From Streptomyces mangrovisoli (GTDB taxonomy: Bacteria > Actinomycetota > Actinomycetes > Streptomycetales > Streptomycetaceae), in assembly GCF_000974985.2 (NCBI RefSeq), contig NZ_LAVA02000049.1:22993-86992 (forward strand): a stretch of 64,000 bases of DNA, written 5' to 3'. Under the pieces are notes generated by a model. It saw only the letters and a list, made by a program, of their open reading frames with translations. It was not told the origin of the DNA and ran no database searches. Made by a program: the position numbers and the translations under genes. Within the stretch, counting starts at the first letter, position 1; every line of letters starts with the position of its first letter. Below, one piece after another: positions 35,119-43,834 of this stretch.

Positions 35119-35621
35119 AGTCCCGCCGATCGGGCCTCGCCGAGCTCGGTGAGCCGGTCGCGGAGCCGCTCCGCCTCGGCGGGGTCGAGGCCGGGGATCG
35201 CCGCGTCCGTGGCGGCGGCCGCGGTGTGCAGCTGCACGCGCGCCAGCCCGAAGTACCGCTCGACCGGCCCGGAGGTGACCTCGACCAACTGCATCCGGCC
35301 GTACGGCACGACCGTCTCCTGGCGCCACAGCACACCCCGGCTGAGCAGCAGGTCGTCGGCGCGCTCCGCGTAGCGCCAGCTGCGCCAGTTGCGGCCGAGC
35401 AGCACCCAGCCCCACGCCGCCGCCGCGAGCGGCAGCAGCCCGGACGCCGCCCAGAGCGGCCCGGCGAACAGCCCCGCCGGCACCGCCAGCAGCACCGCGG
35501 CCGCCCCCAGCCACACGACCAGCAGCAGCCGCCGCATCCGCAGCAGCCCCGGTGGCAGGCCGGTCCACACGGGCTCGCCCGCCGCCGCCGCGATGCCGCC
35601 CCCTGCGCTCCCCGTCTCCAT
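35115..35621 (-). CDS. Small PH-domain membrane protein (YdbS-like)
   Basis: This 168-residue protein has two membrane segments (about 33-50 and 53-73) and a bPH2 domain (about 82-160, with LLLSRGVLWRQETVVPYGRMQLVEVTSGPVERYFGLA). The ATG is at 35621. Its TGA overlaps the start of the larger partner gene, so the two are co-translated. It is divergent from nuoD with 25 bp between the starts. Confidence 0.87.
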   Translation of the reverse strand: METGSAGGGIAAAAGEPVWTGLPPGLLRMRRLLLVVWLGAAAVLLAVPAGLFAGPLWAASGLLPLAAAAWGWVLLGRNWRSWRYAERADDLLLSRGVLWRQETVVPYGRMQLVEVTSGPVERYFGLARVQLHTAAAATDAAIPGLDPAEAERLRDRLTELGEARSAGL

Positions 35622-35646
35622 GCAGTCAGCGTACGTAGGAGAGACT

Positions 35647-36804
35647 GTGCCCATGACTCCCATGACGGAGACCACGGTCGGCATCGGCGGCGCCGCCGAG
35701 AGCACCGACATGGTGCTCAACATCGGCCCGCAGCATCCGTCGACGCACGGTGTGCTCCGGCTGCGCCTCGTGCTGGACGGTGAGCGCATCAGGCACGCTG
35801 AACCGGTCATCGGCTACATGCACCGGGGCGCGGAGAAGCTCTTCGAGGCGCGCGACTACCGGCAGATCATCATGCTGGCCAACCGCCACGACTGGCTGTC
35901 CGCCTTCTCGAACGAGCTGGGCGTGGTCCTCGCGGTGGAGCGGATGCTCGGCATGGAGGTGCCCGAGCGCGCGGTGTGGCTGCGCACGCTGCTCGCCGAG
36001 CTGAACCGGGTGCTCAACCACCTGATGTTCCTCGGGTCCTATCCGCTGGAGCTCGGCGGCATCACGCCGGTCTTCTACGCCTTCCGCGAGCGCGAGGTCC
36101 TCCAGAACGTCATGGAGGAGGTCTCCGGCGGTCGGATGCACTACATGTTCAACCGTGTCGGCGGCCTCAAGGAGGACCTGCCGGCCGGCTGGACCACGCG
36201 CGCGCGTGCCGCCGTCGCGGCCGTCCGCTCGCGTACGGACGTCTTCGACGACCTGGTCCTCGGCAACGAGATCTTCCGCGGGCGCACGCGGGACGTGGGG
36301 GTGCTCACGCCGGAGGCCGTGCACGCGTACGGCGTGAGCGGGCCGATCGCGCGCGCCTCGGGCGTCGACTTCGACCTGCGGCGCGACGAGCCCTACCTCG
36401 CCTATGGAGAGCTCCAGGACACCCTGAAGGTGGTGACGCGTCAGGAGGGCGACTGCCTCGCCCGGTTCGAGTGCCTGCTGGAACAGACGCATGTCGCCCT
36501 CGACCTCGCCGACGCCTGCCTCGACCGGCTGGCGGAGCTGCCGCCCGGCCCGGTCAACCAGCGCCTTCCCAAGGTGCTCAAGGCCCCCGAGGGCCACACC
36601 TACGCCTGGACCGAGAACCCGCTCGGCATCAACGGCTACTACCTCGTCAGCAAGGGCGAGAAGACCCCGTACCGGCTGAAGCTGCGTTCCGCGTCGTACA
36701 ACAACATCCAGGCCCTCACGGAACTCCTGCCGGGCACGCTGGTGGCGGACATGGTGGCGATCCTGGGGTCGATGTTCTTCGTGGTGGGAGACATCGACAA
36801 GTAG
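35647..36804 (+). CDS. nuoD: Orphan NADH-quinone oxidoreductase subunit D
   Basis: This 385-residue protein has the 49-kDa/NuoD signatures: GPQHPSTHGVLRL, the hydrogenase-like IGYMHRGAEKLFE, NRHDWLSAFSNELGV, and NPLGINGYYLVS, RLKLRSAS and ADMVAILGS. Other nuo genes are absent nearby, so this is a second, orphan NuoD (as in other Streptomyces). GTG 35647 has AGGAG 5 nt upstream; ATG 35653 is an alternative. Arg60 aligns with the Arg that NDUFAF7 methylates in the mitochondrial homologue, and a MidA-type gene lies convergently 13 bp away. Confidence 0.92.
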   Translation: MPMTPMTETTVGIGGAAESTDMVLNIGPQHPSTHGVLRLRLVLDGERIRHAEPVIGYMHRGAEKLFEARDYRQIIMLANRHDWLSAFSNELGVVLAVERMLGMEVPERAVWLRTLLAELNRVLNHLMFLGSYPLELGGITPVFYAFREREVLQNVMEEVSGGRMHYMFNRVGGLKEDLPAGWTTRARAAVAAVRSRTDVFDDLVLGNEIFRGRTRDVGVLTPEAVHAYGVSGPIARASGVDFDLRRDEPYLAYGELQDTLKVVTRQEGDCLARFECLLEQTHVALDLADACLDRLAELPPGPVNQRLPKVLKAPEGHTYAWTENPLGINGYYLVSKGEKTPYRLKLRSASYNNIQALTELLPGTLVADMVAILGSMFFVVGDIDK

Positions 36805-36817
36805 GCGGCGGGCGGGG

Positions 36818-37933
36818 TCAGCCGGCCAGCACGTCCGGGATGCCCACCGGCTGCGTCAGCCAGCCGAAGCCGCCCAGGCCGCCGGGGTCGGTGAGTTCGG
36901 CGGCCTCGCCGGCGCTCGCGAGGGCGCGTACGTACTCCGCGGGGTGTGTGGAGGCCAGCGCGAGCGGGGGGCGTGCGCCGGTGATGCCGAGGGCGCTGAG
37001 GGCGGCGCGTTGTGAGCGGATGAGCGCGTGGTGCGTTGCGCGCGCCCCGCGTGCGCGCTGATGCTCCACGCCTGCGGCGCACGCGTCCAGGGCCACGTGC
37101 GCCGTGATGTCGCACGACCCGTCCGGTACGGGCGCCGTCTCGCGCCCCCCGCGGAAGCCGGTGAGCGTGCCGAAAGGGGGGCGCGCGTCCGCCGCGTGCG
37201 CGTAGTCCACGGCGACCGCGAGCCCTCGCGCGACGCGCGCGACGGCGGAGGCCCACGCCGCGTCGCGGGGCAGCCCGATCTCCGCGCGGCAGCCCGCCTC
37301 GGCGGGCAGCGGCCACCACCGCGCGAGCCACCGCGCCTCCGCCCCGGCGACCGGCGCGCCGAGCCGCTCGGTGCCGTCGCGCCGGACGAGCACCAGCCGG
37401 GGTACGCCCGCCGGGTCCACCTCCGCCACCTCCACGGGCACGTTGTCGAGCCATTCGTTGGCGAACAGCAGCCCGGTGACGTCCCGCGGCGGTTCGGCGA
37501 GCCACTCGATGCGGTCGTCGAGTCCCGCGGGGCGCGCGGCGAGTTCGACGGCGTACGCCCGGGTGCGGGAGGCCACGTCGGCGGGGAGCGCGGCCAGCAC
37601 CCCGGTGACGAGTTCGCCGCGTCCCGCGGCCATGTCGACGAAGTCCAGGGCGGCGGGCCGGCCGAGTGCCGCGTCGACGCGGCACAGCAGTTCCGCCACC
37701 GCGCGGGCGAAGAGGGGCGAGGCGTGCACGGACGTACGGAAGTGTCCGGCGGGGCCCTCGGGCCGCCGGTAGAAACCGTCCGGTCCGTAGAGGGCCGCCC
37801 GCGCGGCCGCCCGCCAGCCGAGCCACTCGTCCGCCGGGCCGTTCCCCGAACCGTCCCCCGAGCCGTCACCCGGACCGTCCGCGGCGCCGCCCGCCGAGTC
37901 GTCCGTCGGGCCGCCCGTGGTGTCTTCCGTCAC
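36818..37933 (-). CDS. MidA/NDUFAF7-type SAM-dependent methyltransferase
   Basis: This 371-residue protein has an N-terminal Gly/Asp-rich linker (about 10-35), then the DUF185/MidA pattern: GPDGFYRRPEGPAGHFRTS, FVDMAAGRGELVTGVL (SAM-binding loop), LLFANEWLDNVPVEV with the conserved Asn-Glu-Asp, and DYAHAADARPPFGTLTGF. NDUFAF7 methylates an Arg of complex I subunit NDUFS2. The start GTG 37933 has TAGTCT ending 6 nt upstream and no ribosome site, so the mRNA is probably leaderless. It is convergent with nuoD. Confidence 0.82.
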   Translation of the reverse strand: MTEDTTGGPTDDSAGGAADGPGDGSGDGSGNGPADEWLGWRAAARAALYGPDGFYRRPEGPAGHFRTSVHASPLFARAVAELLCRVDAALGRPAALDFVDMAAGRGELVTGVLAALPADVASRTRAYAVELAARPAGLDDRIEWLAEPPRDVTGLLFANEWLDNVPVEVAEVDPAGVPRLVLVRRDGTERLGAPVAGAEARWLARWWPLPAEAGCRAEIGLPRDAAWASAVARVARGLAVAVDYAHAADARPPFGTLTGFRGGRETAPVPDGSCDITAHVALDACAAGVEHQRARGARATHHALIRSQRAALSALGITGARPPLALASTHPAEYVRALASAGEAAELTDPGGLGGFGWLTQPVGIPDVLAG

Positions 37934-38051
37934 TCCGCAAGACTAGGCGCACAGGTGATCACGGCATCCACCTTGCGGAGTACGCGCGCGGAGTGCGGAT
38001 CGGCCCTCCGGTTGACCCGGCCGGACGTCACGCTTCCCTACGCTGGGTTAC

Positions 38052-39257
38052 GTGCAGCGCCTCTATGACTTTCTCCGCAGACACCCGACCGGGGTCGACA
38101 CCTTCTGGGCCGTCGTCCTGTTCGGGATCGCCGGCGCGAGCATCTCGCGCGTCGGCGGGGCGCAGGACCACCACGGGACGACGGCACAGGGCCTGGCGGT
38201 GTGCGTCCTCATGAGCCTGGTCGTCGCCCTGCGTCGCCGCATGCCCGAGAGGATGCTGCTGCTGGCCGTCGCGACCGGGGTGGCCCAGCTGCTGCTCGAC
38301 GTCGAGACGACCGTCGCCAACTTCGCGATGCTCGTGATCATCTACACGGTCGCCGCGACGGGTGCCCGCTGGGCCTCCCGTACCGCCCTGATCGGCGGGC
38401 TGACCGCGGCGGTCATCGCGCAGCTGCGCTGGCCGCAGCCCGAGGCGAGCCCCGCGGGCCGGGTGGCGCTGACCGTCTTCCAGACGGTGCCGTTCGTGCT
38501 CGCCTGGGTGCTCGGCGACTCCATGCGCACCCGCCGGGCCTACTTCGAACAGCTGGAGGAGCGCGCGGCCCGGCTGGAGAAGGAGCGCGAGGCGCAGGCG
38601 AAGGTCGCGGTGGCCGCGGAGCGCGCCCGGATCGCGCGTGAACTGCACGACGTGGTCGCGCACAACGTGTCGGTGATGGTCGTGCAGGCCGACGGCGCCG
38701 CGTACGTCCTGGACGCCACGCCCGACCAGGCGAAGAAGGCCCTGGAGACGATCTCCTCCACCGGCCGGCAGGCCCTTGCCGAGATGCGCCGCCTGCTGGG
38801 CGTGCTGCGCACCGGCGAGCACCAGGAGGGCGGCGAGTACGTCCCGCAGCCGGACGTCGAGCAGATAGAGGATCTGGTCGAGCAGTGCCGCGGCTCCGGA
38901 CTGCCCGTCGACTTCAAGGTGGAGGGCACCCCGCGCCCGCTGCCCAGCGGTGTCGAACTCACGGCGTACCGGATCGTGCAGGAGGCGCTGACCAACACCC
39001 GCAAGCACGGCGGGCCGAACGCCGGGGCCAGCGTGCGCCTGGTCTACTTCGACGACGGCCTCGGCCTGCTGGTGGAGGACGACGGCATGGGCGCGCCGCA
39101 CGAGCTCTACGAGGAGGGCGGCGTGGACGGCCACGGCCACGGTCTGATCGGGATGCGGGAGCGCGTCGGAATGGTCGGCGGCACCCTGGACGCGGGCCCG
39201 CGCCCCGGCGGAGGATTCCGCATCAGCGCCCTGCTGCCGCTCAAACCAGCGCATTGA
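38052..39257 (+). CDS. NarL-family sensor histidine kinase
   Basis: This 401-residue membrane kinase has about five membrane segments (20-160), a linker coiled coil, the HisKA_3 phospho-acceptor box (ERARIARELHDVVAHNVSVM) and a HATPase domain (ALTNTRKHGG, then VEDDGMGA, then GHGLIGMRERV). It phosphorylates the adjacent LuxR-type regulator. The stimulus is unknown. GTG 38052 has no ribosome site; TACGCT ends 7 nt upstream. Confidence 0.93.
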   Translation: MQRLYDFLRRHPTGVDTFWAVVLFGIAGASISRVGGAQDHHGTTAQGLAVCVLMSLVVALRRRMPERMLLLAVATGVAQLLLDVETTVANFAMLVIIYTVAATGARWASRTALIGGLTAAVIAQLRWPQPEASPAGRVALTVFQTVPFVLAWVLGDSMRTRRAYFEQLEERAARLEKEREAQAKVAVAAERARIARELHDVVAHNVSVMVVQADGAAYVLDATPDQAKKALETISSTGRQALAEMRRLLGVLRTGEHQEGGEYVPQPDVEQIEDLVEQCRGSGLPVDFKVEGTPRPLPSGVELTAYRIVQEALTNTRKHGGPNAGASVRLVYFDDGLGLLVEDDGMGAPHELYEEGGVDGHGHGLIGMRERVGMVGGTLDAGPRPGGGFRISALLPLKPAH

Positions 39258-39333
39258 CGTCGACGCGCGCCCCCGTGTTGACACCTGTCACGCCCCCGCA
39301 TTCCACTCCGCAACAGAACGGAAGAGGCTCCCG

Positions 39334-40005
39334 ATGACGATCCGCGTGATGCTCGTCGACGACCAGGTGCTGCTGCGCACCGGGTTCCGGATGGTGCTCG
39401 CGGCCCAGCCGGACATGGAGGTCGTCGCCGAGGCGGGGGACGGCGTCGAGGCGCTTCAGGTGCTGAGCGCGACGGCCGTGGACGTGGTCCTGATGGACGT
39501 CCGGATGCCGAAGCTGGACGGGGTGGAGGCCACCCGGCGTATCTGCGCCCAGCCCGACCCGCCGAAGGTGCTGATCCTGACCACCTTCGACCTCGACGAG
39601 TACGCCTTCTCCGGGCTGAAGGCGGGTGCGTCCGGCTTCATGCTCAAGGACGTGCCGCCGGGCGAACTGCTCGCCGCGATCCGCTCGGTGCACAGCGGCG
39701 ACGCCGTGGTGGCGCCGTCCACGACCCGGCGTCTGCTGGACCGGTTCGCGCCGATGCTGCCCACCGCCGGCAGGCAGCCGGAGCACAAGGAGCTGGAACG
39801 CCTCACGGAGCGTGAGCGGGAGGTCATGGTGCTGGTCGCGCAGGGTCTGTCGAACGGGGAGATCGCGGCCCGGCTGGTGCTGTCCGAGGCGACCGTGAAG
39901 ACCCATGTCGGCCGCATCCTGACCAAGCTGGGGCTGCGCGACCGGGTGCAGGTCGTGGTGCTGGCGTACGAGACGGGGCTGGTCCGGGCAGGCGGCCAGG
40001 GCTAG
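39334..40005 (+). CDS. NarL/LuxR-type response regulator
   Basis: This 223-residue regulator has a receiver domain (about 1-120) with VDDQ, the phosphoacceptor Asp in VVLMDVRMPKLDG and Lys in MLKDVPP, and a LuxR helix-turn-helix (about 150-205, LTEREREVMVLVAQGLSNGEI, VLSEATVKTHVGRILTKLGLRDR). It is the cognate partner of the upstream kinase (76 bp away). Its stop codon lies in a short GGCGGCCAGGGCTA repeat. Confidence 0.94.
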   Translation: MTIRVMLVDDQVLLRTGFRMVLAAQPDMEVVAEAGDGVEALQVLSATAVDVVLMDVRMPKLDGVEATRRICAQPDPPKVLILTTFDLDEYAFSGLKAGASGFMLKDVPPGELLAAIRSVHSGDAVVAPSTTRRLLDRFAPMLPTAGRQPEHKELERLTEREREVMVLVAQGLSNGEIAARLVLSEATVKTHVGRILTKLGLRDRVQVVVLAYETGLVRAGGQG

Positions 40006-40094
40006 GCGGCCAGGGCTAGGCGGCCGGGGACGAGGGGCCAGGGTCCGAGCGATCAGGGTCCGAGCGCTCGGGAGCTCAAGGGCAGGGGCAGGGG

Positions 40095-41201
40095 CTATCG
40101 GAGCAGCCCCTCCAGGAACTCGGTGCCCAGTCGGGCCACCACCGCGACGTCCAGCTGGTGCAGCACGTACCGGCCGCGGCGCCGCGTGGTGATCAGGCCC
40201 GCCTTCTTCAGGACGCTCAGGTGCCGGGATATCTCCGGCGCCGTCATCCCGTGGATCTGCGCCAGTTCGGTCGTCGTGTACGCGCTGCGGGCGAGGTGGC
40301 GGCACAGGCGCATGCGCACGGGGTGCGACAGGGCCGTCATCCGCAGCGTCAACTGCTCCACCGAGGCCGGGGGAGTCGGCTCCGGCGCGCCCACGGGGTA
40401 GTGCAGCAGCGGCTGCCAGCCGAAGCGGTGCAGCACATTCAGGTGGGGGCGGCCGAGGCTGGTCGGGACCAGTACCAGGCAGCCGCCCGCCGTGACGGCG
40501 CGTCCCCGGATCAGCTTGTCGACGACGATGTTCGCGCCGGTCCCGTCCAGGGTCACGGCGGGGGAGACCGCGGCCAGCGCCTCGGCGAGGCCCTTGCGGC
40601 GCAGCAGTTCCGTCTTGTGCCGGGCGTCCGCGGCCAGTTGGTGGCGCAGCCCGGACCAGGTCTCCGCGAAGAAGACCTCGTCGCAGTCCTCCAGGAACCG
40701 CCGCAGCCACGCCCGCACGCTCGGCGGGTCGTCGAGCAGCCGCTGGGTGAAGCGCACCTGCTGCGGGCCCCGGGAGGCGGCCACCTCGAGGGCCCGGCGG
40801 CGTCCCGTCGGGCTGGAGAGGATGGCGGGGACCCGGGTGTCGTACAGGAGCAGGGAAGTGAACTCCAGCGCCGCGTCCACGAACTGTTCGTCCGTCAGCT
40901 TGTCCATGAGGTCGAGGTCCTCGGCGAGCGTGGCGCCCGGGAGGCCGAGGCTGCCCGGGAGGCCGGCGAACGGCAGGAAGAGGTCGGAGAACGTCGTCCG
41001 CCACAGGAAGTCCGCCTCGCACATCCGGTCGGCGAGGTGCGGGTCGAGCCGGGCGGTCACCCCGGCCGCCCAGCCCTGGAGACCGGCGTGGTGCCCCGGC
41101 TCGCTGAGCGTGTGCAGCGCCATGCCCAGCTCGGCCAGCGGAGACGGCACGAAGGAGATCCGCTCCGCGGGCAGGCCGCTGATGTCGATGGTCACGCTCA
41201 T
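40095..41201 (-). CDS. ArsR-type regulator with DUF5937 domain
   Basis: This 368-residue protein has an N-terminal DUF5937 domain and a C-terminal ArsR helix-turn-helix (about 285-365, TALSHPVRMRLCRHLA, TTTELAQIHGMTAPEISRHLSVLKKAGLITT). Such regulators are common in Streptomyces; ligands and targets are unknown. ATG 41201 has CACCAT ending 6 nt upstream and no ribosome site. It is convergent with the response regulator gene. Confidence 0.88.
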   Translation of the reverse strand: MSVTIDISGLPAERISFVPSPLAELGMALHTLSEPGHHAGLQGWAAGVTARLDPHLADRMCEADFLWRTTFSDLFLPFAGLPGSLGLPGATLAEDLDLMDKLTDEQFVDAALEFTSLLLYDTRVPAILSSPTGRRRALEVAASRGPQQVRFTQRLLDDPPSVRAWLRRFLEDCDEVFFAETWSGLRHQLAADARHKTELLRRKGLAEALAAVSPAVTLDGTGANIVVDKLIRGRAVTAGGCLVLVPTSLGRPHLNVLHRFGWQPLLHYPVGAPEPTPPASVEQLTLRMTALSHPVRMRLCRHLARSAYTTTELAQIHGMTAPEISRHLSVLKKAGLITTRRRGRYVLHQLDVAVVARLGTEFLEGLLR

Positions 41202-41310
41202 ACGGCCATGGTGCACCCGACCACCGACAACGCCGCACGCCGTCCGGGCCGGGCCGTCCGGGAGGCGAGCCGGGCGGGGCCGGGCCGGTGCACCGCACCT
41301 GGCACCGGCC

Positions 41311-41418
41311 CGCCGAGCCATCGCCCGCCGAGCCATCGCCCGCCGAGCCATCGCCCGCCGAGCCCGCGCCTGCCGCGCCCGCTGAGCCCGCGCCTGCCGC
41401 GCCCGCTGAGCCCGTGCC
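41311..41418. repeat. Tandem minisatellite upstream of the ArsR-type gene
   Basis: CGCCGAGCCATCGCC is tandemly repeated three times (41311-41355), with a fourth diverged copy to 41370. Two copies of a 24-bp unit (TGCCGCGCCCGCTGAGCCCG plus 4 nt) follow to 41418. The plus-strand frame through it reads PAEPS/PAAPAE-like repeats but has no gene-like start or conserved domain. It ends just before the threonine aldolase stop. Confidence 0.8.
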
Positions 41419-41420
41419 CG

Positions 41421-42701
41421 CTAAGGCCGCGGCAGCCGCTCGGCGAACTCGCGAACCGCCGTCCGCACGTCCTCCGCCGTCCATTCCAGGCCCGCCGCGC
41501 TCACGGTGACCTCGGTGTACGAGAGGCCCGGTCCCGAGTCGGCCCAGGCGCCCGAGAACAGCGCCGTGCCGGTCTCCTCGGTGGTGCGCACCGCGGCCTC
41601 CCCGGCCGTGTCGGCGTCGTACGGCAGCCAGACCTGGAACTGGTGGGTGTGCGGCGCCTCGGGGTGCACCCGCGCCCAGGGCAGGCCCGCCTCGGCGAAG
41701 CCCTCACGCAGCGCGTCCGCGACCACGCGCGCGTGCCGCACGTACTCGGGCAGCCGGGGCAGCTCGTGCTCCAGGCCCGCGAGGGCCGACAGCGCGGTCG
41801 GGAACTGCTGGAACATCATGCCGCCGTACCGGTGGCGCCAGGTCTTCGCCTCGTCGACGAGCGTCCGCGGGCCGGCCAGTGCGGCGCCCGCGAAGCCTTC
41901 GAGGGACTTGTAGAACGACACGTAGACGCTGTCCGCGAGGTCCGCGATCTCGTCCAGCGGGCGCCCGAAGTGGACGGTGGTCTCCCACAGCCGCGCGCCG
42001 TCGAAGTGCACCACGGCGTCCCGCGCGCGTGCCGCGTCCACGACCTCGCACAGCTCGTCCCAGGTGGGCAGCACGAAACCGGCGTCCCGCAGGGGGAGCT
42101 CGACCATGATCGCCCCGAAGGGCTCGTCGAATTCGCGCACCTCCTCGGCCGTGGGAAGCCGGGGCGCGCTCGTGATCCGCACCGGGCGCAGGCCGCTGAC
42201 CTGGCTGAAGGCGTTCCGCTCGTGCATCTCGGGGTGGGAGAGCGCGTGCAGCGCCACGGTGGCGGAGCCGGTACGGCCCGCCCAGCAGCGCAGCGCGACC
42301 TGCTGCGCCATGGTGCCGGTCGGGAAGAACGCCGCGGCCTCCTTGCCGAGCAGCCCGGCGACCTTCTCCTCCAGGGCCTCGACGACGCCGTTGCCGTAGA
42401 TGTCGGCGCGCTCGTCGAGGTCGTACAGCTCGGCCGCGCCGTCGAGCGTCGCCAGGCGCTCCCGGAGAGTGCGCAGGACGCCGGAGCGCGCGAGGATGCG
42501 CCGCGCGCCCTTGAGCGCGCTGACGCGCCGTTCGCGCAGGCGCGCACGGCGCTCGTCGTCCGTGAGCCCCTCGGCCGGGCCCGTCTCCTCGGCCTGACCT
42601 GCCCCCTCGGCCGGTTCCGCCGCCCCGGTTGCCTCGGTCGCCCCGGCCCGCTCGGCCGGTTCCGTGCTCTGCTGTCGCGTTTCACCCATGCCCTGGATCA
42701 T
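41421..42701 (-). CDS. Beta-eliminating lyase (threonine aldolase-like)
   Basis: This PLP enzyme of about 426 residues has fold-type I features: DIYGNGVVEALEEKVAGLLGKEAAAFFPTGTMAQQVAL, DGARLWETTVHFGRPLDEI, and SFYKSLEGFAGAALAGP with the Schiff-base Lys. This pattern fits low-specificity threonine aldolase. A long Glu/Ala/Gly-rich N-terminal linker (about 8-50) precedes the core. The start is uncertain: ATG 42701 or 42689. It is divergent from the cofactor operon. Confidence 0.88.
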   Translation of the reverse strand: MIQGMGETRQQSTEPAERAGATEATGAAEPAEGAGQAEETGPAEGLTDDERRARLRERRVSALKGARRILARSGVLRTLRERLATLDGAAELYDLDERADIYGNGVVEALEEKVAGLLGKEAAAFFPTGTMAQQVALRCWAGRTGSATVALHALSHPEMHERNAFSQVSGLRPVRITSAPRLPTAEEVREFDEPFGAIMVELPLRDAGFVLPTWDELCEVVDAARARDAVVHFDGARLWETTVHFGRPLDEIADLADSVYVSFYKSLEGFAGAALAGPRTLVDEAKTWRHRYGGMMFQQFPTALSALAGLEHELPRLPEYVRHARVVADALREGFAEAGLPWARVHPEAPHTHQFQVWLPYDADTAGEAAVRTTEETGTALFSGAWADSGPGLSYTEVTVSAAGLEWTAEDVRTAVREFAERLPRP

Positions 42702-42781
42702 GCCGTGCGCGGGTCGCGGCGGGCACACGCATTACGTCCGGCCCGCCCGAACGTTCCCTCCACGGCCGCCCGTGCGCAGCG

Positions 42782-42809
42782 TGTGGAGAAACCCACAGCC
42801 TGTGGACAA
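42782..42809 (-). promoter_or_regulatory. Two DnaA-box-like sites
   Basis: On the minus strand TTCTCCACA (42790-42782) and TTGTCCACA (42809-42801) lie 19 bp apart. TTGTCCACA is the preferred DnaA box of Streptomyces. They are in the 194-bp gap between the threonine aldolase and cofactor operons. The nearby CCACAG-C-CTGTGG inverted repeat overlaps one of them. Confidence 0.5.
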
Positions 42810-42895
42810 CTGGTGGGCCTTCAGGCCGATCGCGTTAACATGACGAGAAATCGTCCGGTACCCAGAGCGGACTGGAACGGGAAGGCCTCCGTCGC

Positions 42896-43834
42896 GTGAG
42901 TACAGTCCACCAGCCAGACCCCAAGGACCGCCCCGCGCGGCTCACCGTCGGCGTCGTCGGCGCCGGCCGGGTGGGTCCCGCGCTGGCCGTGTCGCTCCAG
43001 CTCGCCGGACACCGTCCGGTGGCCGTCTCGGGTGTCTCCGACGCCTCGCGGCGGCGGGCCGCGCTGATGCTGCCCGACGTGCCGCTCGTCCCGCCCGCCG
43101 AGGTCCTCGAGCGCGCCGACCTGGTGCTGCTGACCGTCCCCGACGACACCCTGCCCGGCCTGGTCCAGGGACTCGCCGAGACCGGCGCCGTCCGGCCGGG
43201 TCAGCTGATCGCGCACACCTCCGGGCGCTACGGCGCCCGTGTGCTCGACCCCGCCCTGCGCGCGGGCGCGCTGCCGCTCGCGCTGCACCCGGCGATGACC
43301 TTCACCGGCACCCAGGTCGACGTCCAGCGCCTGGCCGGCTGCTCCTTCGGCGTCACCGCCCCCGACGAGCTGCGGCTGGCCGCCGAGGCGCTCGTCATCG
43401 AGATGGGCGGCGAGCCGGAGTGGATCTCCGAGGAGAAGCGGCCGCTCTACCACGCGGCCCTCGCACTGGGCGCCAACCACCTGGTGACGCTCGTGGCGCA
43501 GTCGATGGAGCTGCTGCGCGCCGCCGGTGTCGAGGCGCCCGACCGGATGCTCGGGCCGCTGCTCGGCGCCGCCCTGGACAACGCGCTGCGCTCGGGCGAC
43601 GCGGCCCTCACCGGACCGGTCGCGCGCGGGGACGCGGGCACCGTCGCCGCACACATCGGCGAGCTGCGCCGGCACGCCCCGCAGACCGTGGCGGGCTACC
43701 TGGCCATGGCGCGGGCGACCGCCGACCGCGCGCTCGCCCACGGGCTGCTGAAGCCCGAACTCGCCGAGGACCTGCTCGGGGTCCTCGCCGACGGGACCGA
43801 CCGGACCGACGGGACCGAAGGGAACGCCCGATGA
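42896..43834 (+). CDS. Rossmann-fold DUF2520 protein
   Basis: This 312-residue protein begins with a GVVGAGRVGPALAVSL dinucleotide-binding loop, followed by a DUF2520 domain: LIAHTSGRYGARVLDP, LPLALHPAMTFTG and GANHLVTLVAQSMELLRAAGV. It is an NAD(P)-dependent dehydrogenase-like protein of unknown substrate. Its stop overlaps panC (ATGA), so it is likely to act in or near pantothenate synthesis. GTG 42896 has GGAAGG 9 nt upstream. Confidence 0.88.
   Translation: MSTVHQPDPKDRPARLTVGVVGAGRVGPALAVSLQLAGHRPVAVSGVSDASRRRAALMLPDVPLVPPAEVLERADLVLLTVPDDTLPGLVQGLAETGAVRPGQLIAHTSGRYGARVLDPALRAGALPLALHPAMTFTGTQVDVQRLAGCSFGVTAPDELRLAAEALVIEMGGEPEWISEEKRPLYHAALALGANHLVTLVAQSMELLRAAGVEAPDRMLGPLLGAALDNALRSGDAALTGPVARGDAGTVAAHIGELRRHAPQTVAGYLAMARATADRALAHGLLKPELAEDLLGVLADGTDRTDGTEGNAR

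Noticed and set aside
41311..41418. Repeat array considered as CRISPR
   Set aside because: Units are short and directly tandem without spacers, and no cas genes are present.
41288..41509. A 73-codon plus-strand frame of PAEPS repeats
   Set aside because: Generated by the minisatellite; no conserved context or ribosome site.
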